Source: Lampris incognitus (lineage: Eukaryota; Chordata; Actinopteri; Lampriformes; Lampridae). Taken from it: 64,000 nt of DNA. Location: the NCBI RefSeq assembly GCF_029633865.1, contig NC_079216.1, positions 62,442,860 to 62,506,859 on the forward strand, written 5' to 3'. This document shows, piece after piece, positions 16,578 to 29,560 of the stretch (the first letter of the stretch is position 1; every line of letters starts with the position of its first letter). The translations under genes and the position numbers were made by a program. The notes beneath the pieces are model-generated. The model was not told the DNA's origin. It searched no databases and worked only from the letters and a program-made list of their open reading frames with translations.

Positions 16578-17280
16578 GGACATCAGGATTTGAGAAACGC
16601 CACCGACACCGAAACACTTTCAGTTCCCCAGCGCCCTGAAACAACACACGTCTGACACGAGCGTCCGCGTGGCTCGTGTTGGAACGACGGCTCGTCCTCC
16701 ACGTCTGGAAGGAGGCCGGTCCTGTACGTGCAAGAGACCGCGTCACCTCCTCCTCCCCCCCCCCACCCCCCCCCCCCGGGGTACCGGCCAAAAGTTACAA
16801 GTTTGGTTTTTTTCCTCCTACCCTTTCTTCGCTTTCGTTAGGAGGAGATAGACGGTGGTGGTGGTGGTGTTGGGGGCTACATATATCAGGGCCCTGCTCC
16901 ACCTGTGAGAGGGGACTTTATAAATCACCACGCTGCACCAAATCCTGGCTGCGCGTTGGCAGGAGACTCCTCCCCCGTTCTCCTTTCACAGGCGTGCACA
17001 CAGACGTACGTCTAGACGGACGCCGACGCCGGCGAGCCCAGCAGACCGACCGGTCCGCCCTGCCTCGGGTTAGCCCGCACATATACATCCCACCCCTCCG
17101 CCTATGGGCGGTGGCGGAGGTGCCCCGCCTCTCTCGTGAGGTGACCCAGCTGTGGAGACCCTTCCTGGGCCGGGACCCGGCGAGTGTTTGGTGCAGTGAA
17201 ATAAGCGGTGTATTCTCATTACCCGTCGTGAAGCGAGGCCATCACCGGCTCTCCCTGTACCGCTCGCCAAGCCAGTAGTC
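16300..17280. promoter_or_regulatory. CpG-dense stretch, candidate CpG island on the 5' side of ZNF710
   Basis: CpG dinucleotides are frequent at 16310-16720 and 16980-17180, unlike the flanks, and a GT array sits at 16529-16577. It lies about 5-6 kb upstream of the ZNF710 coding start on that gene's strand. A promoter role is inferred from composition and position only. Confidence 0.35.
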
Positions 17281-17301
17281 CCGTTTTCGGTCTTTTGCGA
17301 G

Positions 17302-17338
17302 ACGACGACGACGATGACGATGATGATGATGATGATGA
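17302..17338. repeat. GAC/GAT trinucleotide repeat
   Basis: GACGACGACGATGACGATGATG-type array, about 12 units. Confidence 0.9.
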
Positions 17339-18179
17339 CTCCTCTTTTCAGTCTTTAGCCGTGCCCTGCTAACGAGTAAGGGAAAGGTATAAGGCAACGT
17401 CAACATCAAGTATCGTTTCCGTGATATTCCGGGATGCGGTTGAATTACGGCATCGTCTCAAATCGAGGGAAAATCCATCTTTTCTTTCCTTTCTTTTCAT
17501 TTAAGTGAGAGAAAAAAGAAGAAAGAAAGAAATGTGCCATTTTGTTCCGTCTCTGGGGTCATTATGGACACCCTGGGACCCACCTGGCCCCCCCGCTGCC
17601 ATCCACTTCTGGGTCTCAACCCATACTTTGAAAAGCAACGGGGGGGCGGGGACGGGGGGGGGGGTATGGAGCTCATGCGGCCGGTGTAGCGGACTTCTCC
17701 ATCCGGCACGGTGACGGGACTGGACACGCGGCGTTTCGCTAGGTGGGGATCCGCCGTGATTATTCGGGCGACTCCGCGCCACAGGTCTCGGACTCGCGGC
17801 GCCTCCTCTTCCGCACTGCGTACGGCCGCTTGTTAGGGTGGCCGCGATGTTCGGGTAAGGATTCGCCTTTCATATTTCATGATGGGTTTCTCAACACCCC
17901 TTGAAACAGAGAGGAAGGGGAGGGCGGGGGGGCGGGGGGTGGGGGGGGTCAGGCCACTCTTGTGTTTTTGAACTCGTACCTGTGCTTTCGTAAGTGGACC
18001 GTAGTTGATTTCTTCGCCGGCTATCCGTCTCCGACCTGCGTCTGGGGAAGAAAGCCCACACACACCTTCTGTCATTTCCCCCCTGCTAAGTCGGCCTGAT
18101 ATACTGATATAATATGGCGCACGGATGTAATAGTAAGTCTCAAGCATGATTAGCTGCCATAATTAAACTTCCACACAAA

Positions 18180-18216
18180 AGAAGAAGAAGAAGAAGAAGA
18201 AGAAGAAGAAGAAACA
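18180..18216. repeat. (GAA)n trinucleotide repeat
   Basis: About 12 GAA units. Confidence 0.95.
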
Positions 18217-18924
18217 AAACGGCAGGCTTTTCATAAGCAGCCGAACAGACAGGCGCACAGCTCGGGCGTGAGCGACGCAGACGGAATAAAGCAAAACTGT
18301 TTAAAAAGAAGCCACACCCAAGCTCGAGAGCCTCCAGCCTCCTCCTCCTCCTCCTCCGCCAGGGTCAGACGGTGGACGCGTGGACAGGTGAGCACAAAAT
18401 CCTAAGAAGGAGGCCATCGTCTGGATCTCTTCTCTCTCTCTCTCTCTCTTTGCCGTCGCTCGCCAAGGGTAAAGCCGTTCTGAAGAAGCACACAAACTTC
18501 ACATGTTAGATATGCGTGGCCATAAAGGTGCACCCTTTGCCGCACAACCCCAGACTCAGGCAAACACAAAAGCCCCCGTGCAACATTCCACCCCTCTGAT
18601 TAAATACCGACGTGTCGGTGTGGCGGGGTTGTTGTTTTTTTTTGCATGCGAGTGTTTGTGTGTATTTGAGCAAATCAACTCTTAACCCCCCCGCCCCCCC
18701 CCCCCCCATTAAATCAGCCTCACAGAAACAGTTAGACAGGATGCAGAGATGGCCAGAGCAACAACAAAACCCCCCCCCCCTCCAAAAAAAACCTAAATAA
18801 AAGATCACCCCTCCACCCCCCCCTCCACCCTCCACCCTCCCTCCGTTCTGTAGTGGGGGTACTAAATGGAAAGACAGAATATTAGCAATGAAATAGCTCT
18901 GCTTGGAGACAACATTGGAGAAAG

Positions 18925-19094
18925 GAGTGTGGGGAGAGCTTGAAAAAAAAAAAAAGACTGAATATAAAGGAGAAAAGACAGAGTTGAGGGAGGAGAGGAG
19001 AAGAGCATTCAGCAAGGAGGATATAAAAGGAACAGAGAGGGGGGCGAGGGAGTGAGACAGAGAGCTATGGAAGGAGAGAGAGAAAGAGAAGGGA

Positions 19095-19136
<42 letters not shown>

Positions 19137-19320
19137 CATGAGAGAGCGAGGGAGAGGGAGCGCGTTTAGAGAGAGAGTGAGAGGAGAGAGAGATCAAGAG
19201 AAAGAGGGAGGAGGGAGGGGGAGTGAGTGAGAGAGAAACAGAGACAGAGGACGAAAGAGAAAGACAGAGAGAAGAGAAAAACAGAGAGGGGGAAGGGAGA
19301 AAGAGGGATAGCCACCAGAG
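18925..19320. repeat. Fourth purine-rich tract
   Basis: About 400 nt of A/G-rich + strand sequence with a GA array at 19098-19132. It is followed by an AC array at 19403-19433 and a TA array near 19467. Confidence 0.9.
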
Positions 19321-19399
19321 ACTCAAAAACCACAGAATAAAAACCCTCTGTCTGTCTGTAACTCTATATAGACATACAAATATGAATTCTAATATACGG

Positions 19400-19439
<40 letters not shown>

Positions 19440-19549
19440 ACACACACACGTGCAGCTATATAAGCATATATATATATATATATGTGGAAACGCCACATGT
19501 TTATTCAGTGGAAAGTATAAACTGCAGTACTCGGTATACACCCCAAGTT

Positions 19550-19800
19550 CGCTCAAAGAGTGGGCGAACGCGATGGAGGTCTACGGAAAACCTGTATCTC
19601 CCGACCGGGAACGCAGTGGCGCCGCGGCGGCGGGGGAAGAGGAGCCTACGAGGGCGCTTATTTCGGCTTTCGTCAAGTCTTTCGTTTTCACGCGCCATCC
19701 AACCCGAAGCGTCCTTACACCGTTTCTGGTCGCCCGCCAGGCGTTCGCCCCGTCACGCCGCGTAACGCGCGGTAAGGGCTCCATAGATCTCGCCGGTGTC
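19550..19800. promoter_or_regulatory. Second CpG-dense stretch
   Basis: CpG-rich sequence with many CGCG and GCGC steps stands between AT-rich flanks. It contains no conserved reading frame. It may be a promoter-associated CpG island of an unplaced 5' exon, by composition only. Confidence 0.3.
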
Positions 19801-20917
19801 CTACATACACCGCGATGGGCCCAGATTTACTCAAGGTGAGGCCCAACAATGAACCACGGGAGCCTATTAACACTAGAGGTCTCTGGAGTGCCTTGCGTCG
19901 GTTGGAGCCCATCACATTCAAACTGGCTAAAGCAGACGGCGAGGACGGAGCCGCCGTCCCTCTATGGCCGTCAGTCTTTTGTGTTAGTCTTCCACCTCCC
20001 CGGTAACAAATTTCAGTCGGAATTACTTTTCTTTTCGTCCAAGTTTCATTCTTTTAAATCAAACCCTTTGTCTATCTCTTCTTTTGTACCTTCCTCCTGT
20101 TTCCATGGTTACCTCTCTCTCTGCTCTGTACACTATCTATCTCTTCCTCCGTTTCCCTCTCTGTCTCTCTCACTCTGTTCTTATCTTTCTCATTTTGCTT
20201 TCATCTCTGCCTCCCTTCCTCCTGCTTTATCCCACACCCTCCTCACTCCGGCTTTTATCTCTCTTCACTTTCATCTGTCTTTCACCTTTCTCTCCCCTTC
20301 AAGCCTGCCATTCCATCATGCTGCTTTTTGGTTCTTACTTATAGAGGGAAAGTTTTATCGGTTTCCCTGTCAATTCTGCATTCTTAATCAATTCCAATTC
20401 ATCCAGCCCCACTCTCAGTGCCATTGGGGCATGCATTAAATTGTCCTGGGCAGAATGCGCTGTGGCTGTGGCACAGAATCCATAGGTGCACCGGCTGCAG
20501 CCTTTTCACTATCGCGAAAAAAAAAAAAAAAAAAAAGAGGAATGATTTATGTCACGATACCCGAAGATTAACTGTTTTTAAGAGTAGCTTCGTCTATCCG
20601 GAGCACTGATCACGGGCTGCGTGTTTACCAACGCAGCTATTTTTCTGCCACTAACATATTAACACCTATACTGACAAATTTGACGCCCTGGCGTTTATCG
20701 TTTCATTATTGCTGATTTAGTGGTGGGGGGGGGGGTGCAGCCGGATGTGCTTATCTGGGTGGAAACCCGCCGAGACGTAAGGCCACCGAGCAGGTAGCGC
20801 TCCTCTACATGGGGCTGCCTCTTGCAAGGTAGCCTGTCATTTCTCTGCAGTGATGAAGATGTTCTAGCCGAGCACAAATGCTTCCCTCCGCGCACCTCAG
20901 CTGGGAGATAATAGCGT

Positions 20918-20953
<36 letters not shown>

Positions 20954-22049
20954 CAGAGGCAGTTTAACGCACCGCCACATCATGTGTCACAATGCGATAC
21001 TCGACACTAAACAGACACTGCTCAGCCAGGACCACCGACTGGAACACAATGGCTTTTTACAGCCTGCCCTGTTGTCGTTTTAGAGGCCAATCATCGGTAT
21101 ATAATGTGTGTAGGTCTATGTGTGGAAGGCTCATACCACTTCACTGTAGGGTTGTCATCCATGGTAGTACACATATAGGGAGGGTATCCGGTGTGTGTGT
21201 GTGTGTGTATGTGTGTGTGTCTTCCAGTCGGTGACAAACTCATTCCAAGAGACACTGCATGTGGTGTGGGAGGAAGTTTTGTGCTGCAGCTTTGACTGAA
21301 AGTACCCCTCTCTCACCCTCCTCCTCCTCCTTCCCCCCACTCCCTTTCCCCTTAAAGTACCACAACTATTCAGAAAAGAGAATAAAGAAAACCTGAATAG
21401 AGGAAGAGAGGAAAAAAAAGGGGTTCCAAGGCGAGAAAAGAAAAGAAAAACAATGAGAGAAAACAGAATGAAAAGCAGCCAAAGACAGAAAGGAGAGAGG
21501 ACAGCGAGAGGGAGGGGAGACAGAAAGGGGAGACAGAAAAAGAGACAGAGCAAAAGCAGAGGGGAAAAGGAAGGAGGAAAGAGGAAGAAAAAAAAAAACC
21601 CCATTTAAAGTTGTAAAAGAGAGAGGCATTTCAGCGGAAGTATATCTCAAGGAGAAAATGAAGGGAGCAACAAATATTGTGTTTCTGAAAGATATTTCTG
21701 CAGATACCGTCTGTACGGAAAAGAATGAATCAGATCTGCAGCATCAAACACATCGGCCGTGGGCTGGTTTTTTTTTTGTTGTTGCAAAAGTAGAGGACAC
21801 TAAGGGAAAATAAGCTTTTTTGATCCATGATTGATAAAGAAACATCTAACCGATTAGATTGGCTGCTAAATTTTACTTTAGATTATCTATCATTGCTCTG
21901 CTTGATTTTGCCAGAAGAGTATTTCCTTATTGTTATTATTATTATTATTATTGTACAGCAAGTCCTACCCGTTGTCTGTCCAATATGTATGGTGGCACTC
22001 AGTTTCCCCCTTGGGGGATTTTTTTCCCTTTCATTTCCCATCCCCCCCC
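19801..22049. other. Gene-free stretch
   Basis: Pyrimidine-rich sequence at 20090-20300, poly-A at 20518-20535, an AC array at 20919-20952, a GT array at 21192-21220 and purine-rich DNA at 21365-21600. No coding or RNA gene was recognised. Confidence 0.6.
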
Positions 22050-22480
22050 CCTTTTTTCGCCCCAATTGTATCCGGCCAATTACCCCACTCATCCGAGCCG
22101 TCCCGGTCGCTGCTCCGCCCCCTCTGCCGATCCGGGGAGGGCTGCAGACTACCCCATGCCTCCTCCCATACATGTCGCCAGCTGCTTCTTTTCGCCTGAC
22201 AGCGAGGAGTCTCACCAGGGGGAGGAAGCATGTGGGAGGATCACGCTATTCCCCCCCCCGGTTCCCCCTCCTTCCCGAACAGGCGCCTTGAACGACCAGA
22301 GGAGGCGCTAGTGCAGGGATCAGGACACATACCCACACCCGGCTTCCCACCCGAAGACACGGCCAGTTGCGTCTGTAGGAACGCCCGACCAAGCGGGAGG
22401 TAGCACGGGGGATTCGAACCGGCGATCCCCGTGTTGGTAGGGAACGGAATAGACCGCCACGCTACTCGGACGCCCGGAAC
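22050..22480 (-). mobile_element. SINE-B copy (tRNA-derived)
   Basis: Read on the - strand, the head has a tRNA-like promoter. The B box GGTTCGAATCC is perfect (22410-22420) and is preceded by the CGGTCTATTCC and CTACCAACACGGGG-type stretch seen in the other copies. The body (GGCGCCTCCTCTGGTCG, GGCGACATGTATGGGAGGAG) matches copies at 25063, 27660 and 60178. The tail lies in the T-rich stretch near 22054. No clear target duplication was found. Confidence 0.85.
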
Positions 22481-24892
22481 GCTCGGGGGAATAATAAAGT
22501 ATTCGGCATCGTACGTATCGTATCGTAAGTGCGGGTCAGAAGATGCATGTTTAAGGATAGTGGCTTCAGTTGTTTTTGTGTAAAAAAAATCCTTCAGTCT
22601 TTAAGACGCGCGCAAACCCCCGACGCATATGACAGCTCTTTATTCATAGCGATCAGACTTCAAACAGCCATTTGTGTCTTTGTTTACCGTCTGTAATTCT
22701 CTTAATTTATACAGTTTCTACTTTTGTTGACCAAACGATGAAGTCAGTCAGCAGAAAAATTAAAACTTTGAAAGTATTTGATGCCTAACGCTGCGATTAC
22801 ACTTTTTGCACTTTATGCAACCAGCTGAAGCTTGTTTTTTTGGGTTTTTTTTTTTTGAGTTTTCAAATCTTCCCTTATTCAGCCTTGGCATACCTCCTTA
22901 TGACTTTCAAAACATCATTTGAAGACATTGTACGGTCTCCACATATTTAATAGTATTCATACATACAGCTATCCTGGTATATTGTTTGACTTCGTTACTG
23001 CTGTTTGTTATAACCACAATGCAACAGACCTCGACTCCTTAAGTTTTAGCATCACAGTGATCAACAAAAACTGCTTAGCGCACTCCAAAGAAATCTGACA
23101 GACGCCCATATGTTTCTTCAGTCACACACCTTCACATCAGCTCTACAAAAAGACACGTAGCCCAACAGGCAAAACGCCTCAAAAATCAACTGATATTTTC
23201 TAATTTATAAATGACTAAAAAATCTAAAACTGAAAAAGTAACAGATCTTTCTTGCAACAGGGGATTTGGTCGTGTCTAAAAATGAAAAGCTTGAATGTTT
23301 GGAAGACGGATCAGAAACATCTGGCTGGCAAAAGGCTCTCATACACAATGATTAATTAATCTAGGAAGGTAATGCTTGCACTTTTCTCTGATTGAAAAAA
23401 AAATGGATGTAAATCCAACCACTCCGTTTTTCCCGTGGTAATAACAGTATTCAATCCTCCGTCTGCAGCGTCCACCAGGTTAACTCTGTCCACTGGCACT
23501 GATGACGTCTTGACCAACAATCTGATCCTACAGCTATCAGCAATGCGATCTCCAATTGAAAACGCTGACCTTCCAGCTCCACTCTAGTGGAGATGCTTGT
23601 GACAAACAATGATAACTGCATTGGTCTCTACAGGAAAGATGATGAACGACGGGCTGCAGCTATCCCACAGATGTCTCCCTTTATCGTAGTATTTATAGAT
23701 TAAGTGTCTAATCTCAATTTCATTCAAATAACACCCCAGAATCATTACGGTTACTCAGGGTCATAATGGCGATGCCAACAGCCAGCAGATACAGATGTCA
23801 CTAGGTGGTATAAGGCATCCCTGCATTTGCCTACTCGTGGTGGTCTAGAGATCATCACTTAGCTTTTGCACAATTTCAACTGATAAAGAATAAGTAGTGG
23901 GGCTTTTACAATCAAAATTTTTTTTTTGCCTAATTCAAACAGTGGGATAGATGCTTTCTGTTCACCTGATGCAAACATGTGATGATGGGTGGAATTCAGT
24001 TAGTTGTACAGAAAGATATAGGTGGATGGACTGTGAGTAATCTCACTTCTGAGCGACTTTACATTGAGCAATGAAATCTTACCAAGGAATGAATTGTTTG
24101 TGGGGGAAAAAAGAGGCATTTCCTTATCATGGTCAGAAAAGGCAAGGTTTAACAAGATTTCCAGCTTTCCTAATGGGCGAATATTTCCAGACAAACAGCA
24201 AGCAGATAGACAAAGTAAAAAAAAATAATAATAATAATAATAAAAAATAAAGACTAAAGCAACAGCTGATGGTAAGCCAAGATGTGTTGACATCATTGTG
24301 TCCCTTAAAGATTTACCCATCCAGTGATAATAGCAAATAATAGCGCTAGGCAATTCAAATATTTCTGCATCATTCAATGTATCCAGCAAGATACACAAAT
24401 AATAAAGATAAGTGATGGGTGGTGCTCAACTTTTGGTCGCTTGTAAGGCAATGCTACAGCCTAATCATCAGAGAACCTAACATTTTGAATGCCTTTTCAT
24501 AATATCTTACAAAAAAAAAAAAGTGCGTACATCAATTTCTCTGTCTCTTTCAAGTGGGCCACTACTCCAAAGCACATTTCACTTTACTGTCTGTTGCTAC
24601 TGTGTAATTCCTATCTGACATTTTGCATCACAAAGATTTATTGGCCTATTGCTGATAGCAGCATGCAAGGTATAAAAAAAAATCGTCTAATCCTTTAATT
24701 CTTTGAAAAAAAAATCTGGGCTGAATTGATGTGTTTAACAAGGTGATCGCACAAAAAAAATAAAAAATAAAATAAGATTAAAAAAAATCTACCAAATCTA
24801 TCCTTTTTTGTGTGGTAAAGGGCATTGTATGTCAACAACATCATATTAGTTTGCATTGTGACATACCCAGAGAAGCTGTTAACCATCCTATA
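22481..24892. other. Gene-free stretch with no recognised element
   Basis: AT-rich, apparently unique DNA. There is a short AATAAT array at about 24228-24248. No open frame has recognisable homology. Conserved non-coding elements could be present but cannot be judged without comparison. Confidence 0.5.
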
Positions 24893-25015
24893 TACATCCA
24901 TCCATCCATTATCCAAACCGCTTATCCTGCTCTCAGGGTCGCGGGATGCTGCAGCCTATCCCAGCAGTCACTGGGGGGGCAGGCGGGGAGACACCCTGGA
25001 CAGTGGTTTCTGAAA
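24893..25015 (-). mobile_element. SINE-A fragment
   Basis: The CATCCATCC tail and the conserved block through GGCAGGCGGGGAGACACCC are present. The tRNA-like head is missing, so the copy is 5'-truncated. Confidence 0.85.
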
Positions 25016-25062
25016 ACACTTGTGATGTGTGCAGTGTGTGGTCTGACACACCCACAACAGGT

Positions 25063-25466
25063 GTTTTTTTTTGTGTGTGGATTTTCCTCCCAATTGTACC
25101 TGACCAATCACTCCGCTCTCTGAGCCATCTCGGTCTCTGCTCCACCCCCTCTGCCGATCTGGGGAGGGCTGCAGACTACCACACGCCTCCTCCCATACAT
25201 GTGGCGTTGCCAGCCGCTTCTTTTCACCTGACAGTGAGGAGTCTCACCAGGGGGTATTCCCCCTCCCCCACAAACAGGCGCCCCGAACGACCAGAGGAGG
25301 CGCTAGTGCAGCGACCAGGACACATACCCACATCCGGCTTCCCACCCGCAGACGTGGACAATTGTGTCTGCAGGGACGCCCGACCAAGCCGGAGGCAACA
25401 CGGGGATTCGAACCGGCGATCCACGTGTTGGCAGGCAACGGAATAGACCGCTACGCTACCCGGACG
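25063..25466 (-). mobile_element. SINE-B copy with 10-bp target-site duplication
   Basis: The element is flanked by CACAACAGGT at 25053-25062 and again at 25467-25476. The - strand reading starts with the tRNA-like head (perfect B box GGTTCGAATCC at 25404-25414) and ends in poly-A, seen as T's on +. These are the marks of LINE-driven retroposition. It lies just after the truncated SINE-A copy. Confidence 0.9.
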
Positions 25467-25977
25467 CACAACAGGTTTGACTCATTTCATACATGGATGC
25501 CAACACTGTTCACCAAAGAGAAACTAGTTTATGTTATGTGTGCAAAAAACTATTGGTAAAATTTAATTTACCTAACAAATATTTTTTGTTTTCATCTCAA
25601 GCCCAAAGTCCGTTTGAAGCAAATTAATAAAACATGGATAAAATATCCTTAATAAGCATTCATAACGAAGGATAGAAACCATGGCATATATTTCACTTCC
25701 AAGAATGATGTGATTCTTCTTCTTTCGGCTGCTCCCGTTAGGGGGCGCCACAGCGGACCATCCGTTTCCATCTCTTCCTGTCCTCTGCATCTTTCCTCTG
25801 TCATGCCAACCACCTGCATGTCCTCCCCCACCACATCCATAAACCTCCTCTTCGGCCGTCCTCTTCTCCTCTACCCTGGCAGCTCCATATTCAGCATCCT
25901 CCACACATGTCCAAACCATCTCAATCTCGCCTCTCCTGCTTTGTCTCCAAACCGTCCAACCTGAGCTGTCTAGCTGC

Positions 25978-26447
25978 TGTTCTATCATCTGTCTTTGGCC
26001 TCTAATTCTCAAGGTTTGGGTTACAGTCACCATCTAATGTCTGAGTGGACTCTGACCTTTGACCCTCTTCTCATCCGTTGCTTGTAATGTTGACTAGCCA
26101 CCCCTACCTCCATAATACTGGGGAGAGACATTACCAGCCGAACGGATACATGAAAAGTCAGACGTCCTGTGTTATTTATTACATCTCAGCTGTTTGAGAA
26201 ACTACTTCACATCATATGCCACGGAGGACCACGCGCATACAGGCTTTTCATAAAAACCCAACGCCACGCCAGCTGACTTTTTAGCACACCTTCAACCAGA
26301 CAGGGGAAAACTATTCAATGAAATTAGCTGATGTTGTGTTGGGTTGTAGAAGAGCCCTCTTCGTGATCTGCGCGATGAGTTTAAAAATGTGAATCACCAA
26401 CATGTCGGCGATGACATGCAATCGGCGTTACATTCCTAACACGACAA
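25978..26447. other. 470-bp insertion of unknown type in the antisense RTE
   Basis: The RTE sequence breaks at CTGAGCTGTC and resumes at AATATACGCATTCCTAATCC, as judged from intact RTE copies. The sequence between has no visible inverted ends, target duplication or coding potential. Confidence 0.55.
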
Positions 26448-26875
26448 CTGCTAATATACGCATTCCTAATCCTGTCCATTTTCGTCACCCCCGATGGAAA
26501 ATCTTCGCATCTTCAACTCTGCCACCTCCAGCTCCGCCTCCTGCCTTTTCGTCAGTGCCGCTGTCTCCAAACCATACAACCTAGCTGGTCTCACAACCAT
26601 TTTGTAAACCTTCCCTTTAACTCTTGCTGGTACCCTTCTGTCGCAAATCACCCCCGCCACTCTTCTCCACCTACTCCACCCTGCCTGCACTTTCTTCTTC
26701 ACCTCTCTTCCACTCTCCTCGACACTTTGAAAAGCTGACCCCGAGGATTTAAACTCATCCACCATTGTCAGCTGTACTCCTTGCAGCCCCACCTTTCTGC
26801 TCTCCTCCCTCCCTCTCGTTCACGCATATGCATTGTGTCGTGCTCCTACTAGTCAGTGGTTCATTCCTCTTTCAA

Positions 26876-27117
26876 TTGTTGTAGTCTGTAAATTGTGTGA
26901 ACACAATATCCATTGCACGCTGTCCATCTTGGGAGAGAGCTCCCTCCTCTGTTGCTCTCCCTGAGGTTTCTTCCTATTTTTTACGTCCCTGTTAAAGGTT
27001 TTTTTTTAAAGGGAGTTGTTCCTCATGTGATGCGAGGGTCGAAGGACAGGATGTTGTGTTGCTGTAACGCCCCTTGGGGCAAATTGTAATTTGTGATATT
27101 GGGCTATACAAATAAAA
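26876..27117 (+). mobile_element. L2-type LINE 3' tail nested in RTE
   Basis: It contains CCCTGAGGTTTCTTCC, GTGATGCGAGGGTCGAAGGA and the terminal GGGCTATACAAATAAAATTG. These belong to the 3' UTR shared by many teleost L2-like LINEs and related SINEs. A similar stretch is at 39930-40365. RTE sequence resumes immediately on both sides. Confidence 0.75.
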
Positions 27118-27557
27118 TTGACCTCTCTCCAGTGCATACTACCTCCACCTCTCCAGGCTCTCCTCCCTACCTGCTCCCTACTCTCGCTACAGATCACAGT
27201 GTAATCCGCGAACATCATCGTCCACGGAGACTCCTGCCTGATCTCGTCCGTCACCTGTCCATCACCATTACCAACAACAAAGGGCTCAGAGCCGATCCTT
27301 AATGTAATCCCACCTCCACCTTGAACCCATCTGTCACTCCTACCACACACCTCACCACTGTCACACTGCTGTTTTACATATCCTGCACCACTCTTCCATA
27401 CTTCTCTGCCACGCCCGACTTCCTCATACAATGCCACGCCTCCTCACTCGGCACCCTGTCATATGCTTTCTCTAAATCCATAAAGACACAATGTAGCGCC
27501 TTAGGACCTTCTCTAAGCTTCTCCATCAACACTCTCATAGCAAGCATTGCATCTGTA

Positions 27558-29560
27558 GTAGGGATTGACCAATTATCGGCATGGCCGATTATCGGCTTAG
27601 ATATTCGTCATTTTTCATATTATCATTATCAGCCAGCCGATTAAAATAAAAGTCTGCTGCCCTAGCGTGGTGAGCTGTTCCACTGCCTACCAACATGGGG
27701 ATCGCCAGTTCAAATCCCCGTGTTACCTCCGGCTTGGTCGGGCGTCCCTACAGATGCATTTGGCCGTGCCTGCGGGTGGGAAGCCGGATGTGGGTATATG
27801 TCCTGGTTGCTGAACTAGCGCCTCCTCTGGTCGGTCGGGGCGCCTGTTCAGGGGAGAGGAGGAACTGGGTGGAATAGCGTGATCCTCCCACGCGCTACGT
27901 CACCCCTGGTGAAACTCCTCACTGTCAGGTGAAAAGAAATGGCTGGCGACTCCACATGTATGGGAGGAGGCATGTGGTAGTCTGCAGCCCTCCCTGGATT
28001 GGCTGAGGGGGTGGAGCAGAGATCGGGACGGCTCGGAAGAGTGGGGTAATTGGCCGGATATAATTGGGAGAAATAAACGGGGGGGGGGTCCGCTGCACAA
28101 CATACACACTTCTGACACAGCCTTCGCTCTCCCGAAGCAAAGCACGACACTCACTGCAACGACACAAACACAGAAGAGACGCATCCAGGGGTCAGACCAC
28201 TTTTCTAAGATAAAAGGAGCGTGGCAGATGCCATAAAAGCGACTTGGTTGGTAAGAAAAGCACGCCATAGCGTTAGTTACAAAACTCCCTCCGTAACATT
28301 AGTTCCTCCGTCTCTCTCCCCCTCCCACACACACACCAAAGAGCATAATGTCGGTCCGACATCAACTCAACAACAGGTTGTCAATTCAAACAGAGAGCAC
28401 AACCTCCAAATGTAACTAGGCTAAAAGAAACAAGCTAATAGGGGTCGACCGATATCGGTTTTTTCAGGGCCGATACCAATACCGATTATCGGTAAGTTAT
28501 GGAGGCCGATAGCCGATATTTTTGGGCCGATATGTATGTATGTAAAAAAAAAATGTGCCAAAAATTACAGCAACACAAACCCAAACACAAGGCTGCCTTT
28601 AAATGAACACATGTTTGATTGATTTTTGTGTTATAAGAAAATGCTAAAGTGTTAATAAGTGCATGATGTTCAAGGCACTAGATAACAATCTGAGTGGAAT
28701 TCTTCAAATAAAAATAAATACCCTCCGAAATATAAAAATGGAATGAAATAAACTGTATGGACAGCAGGAAGTAGACTTTGATTAAACTGAGTAATTATAT
28801 TATCAAAATAACTCCACATGAATTGGTTAAAGTGCTCCCAGCAGGCTTTGACTGAACTGAATGGAAAAAATGTACAGCAGTGTCATTATTTCCCCTTTCT
28901 CTTGTCTTTAAAGTGATAGTTTTGGGTTTTCGGAGGCGGGGTTGTATGAGGTGCTTATCGATAGTCGGTGTATTACCTGCAGTAGATGGGCGCCTGTGTG
29001 CTCCCAGTTTGGAGATTCAGCAGGAGCAGCGGAAGCTGAGGAATGGGACACGGACAAAACGCATCTTAGCCACTTAAGAAAAGGCTCACCTAAAAAAAGA
29101 TAAAAAATAAAAATCCGTGTAAGTGTATGTTATGTTTTGAATATTTTCACCGCTCTATCTTGCCGTCAGACGGCCCTTTCATGTGGAACTACATTCTCTC
29201 AACCGCAGAACGTCCGTATTCCTTCGCATAAGTGCACCTATGCAGCACACGTTATTACGCCGAAGATTAGCAAAATCAGATGGAAGTTTTGCGGTCGAGA
29301 GAATGTAGTCCCACGTGGAAGGGCCATCTGACAGATCACGCACAACACTGACAATAACACTGTATGTAACTAAAATATCAGACATTACCTTTTTTCTTTT
29401 AGCCTAGTTACATTTGAACGTTAAGCCCAGCAGTGCAAACTGTTCTCTCTGTCGTCGAGTTCATGTTGGACCACCAACGTTATGCTCTTTGGTGTGTGTG
29501 TGTGTGTGGGAGAGGGAGAAAGACAAAGAAACTAATGTTATGGAGATTAAAATGAACTAG
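27558..29560. mobile_element. Two head-to-head partial copies of a hAT-like element
   Basis: The left end (27558) starts TAGGGATTGACCAATTATCG and an internal end (28436) starts TAGGGGTCGACCGATATCGG. Both resemble the CAGGGGTCGACCGAT-type terminal repeat of a common vertebrate hAT-like family (family name not verified). Sequence 28280-28435 is the reverse complement of 29392-29550, so the left copy is reversed relative to the right one. A 47-bp inverted repeat (29166-29213 / 29286-29332) lies inside. No transposase was seen. Confidence 0.6.
27658..28096 (+). mobile_element. SINE-B copy inserted in the hAT-like element
   Basis: It starts with the tRNA-like head; its B-box-like AGTTCAAATCC lies at 27707-27717. 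The body matches other copies and it ends in AATAAACGGGGG. Candidate 9-bp target duplication: GTCTGCTGC before and GTCCGCTGC after (8/9). Confidence 0.85.
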
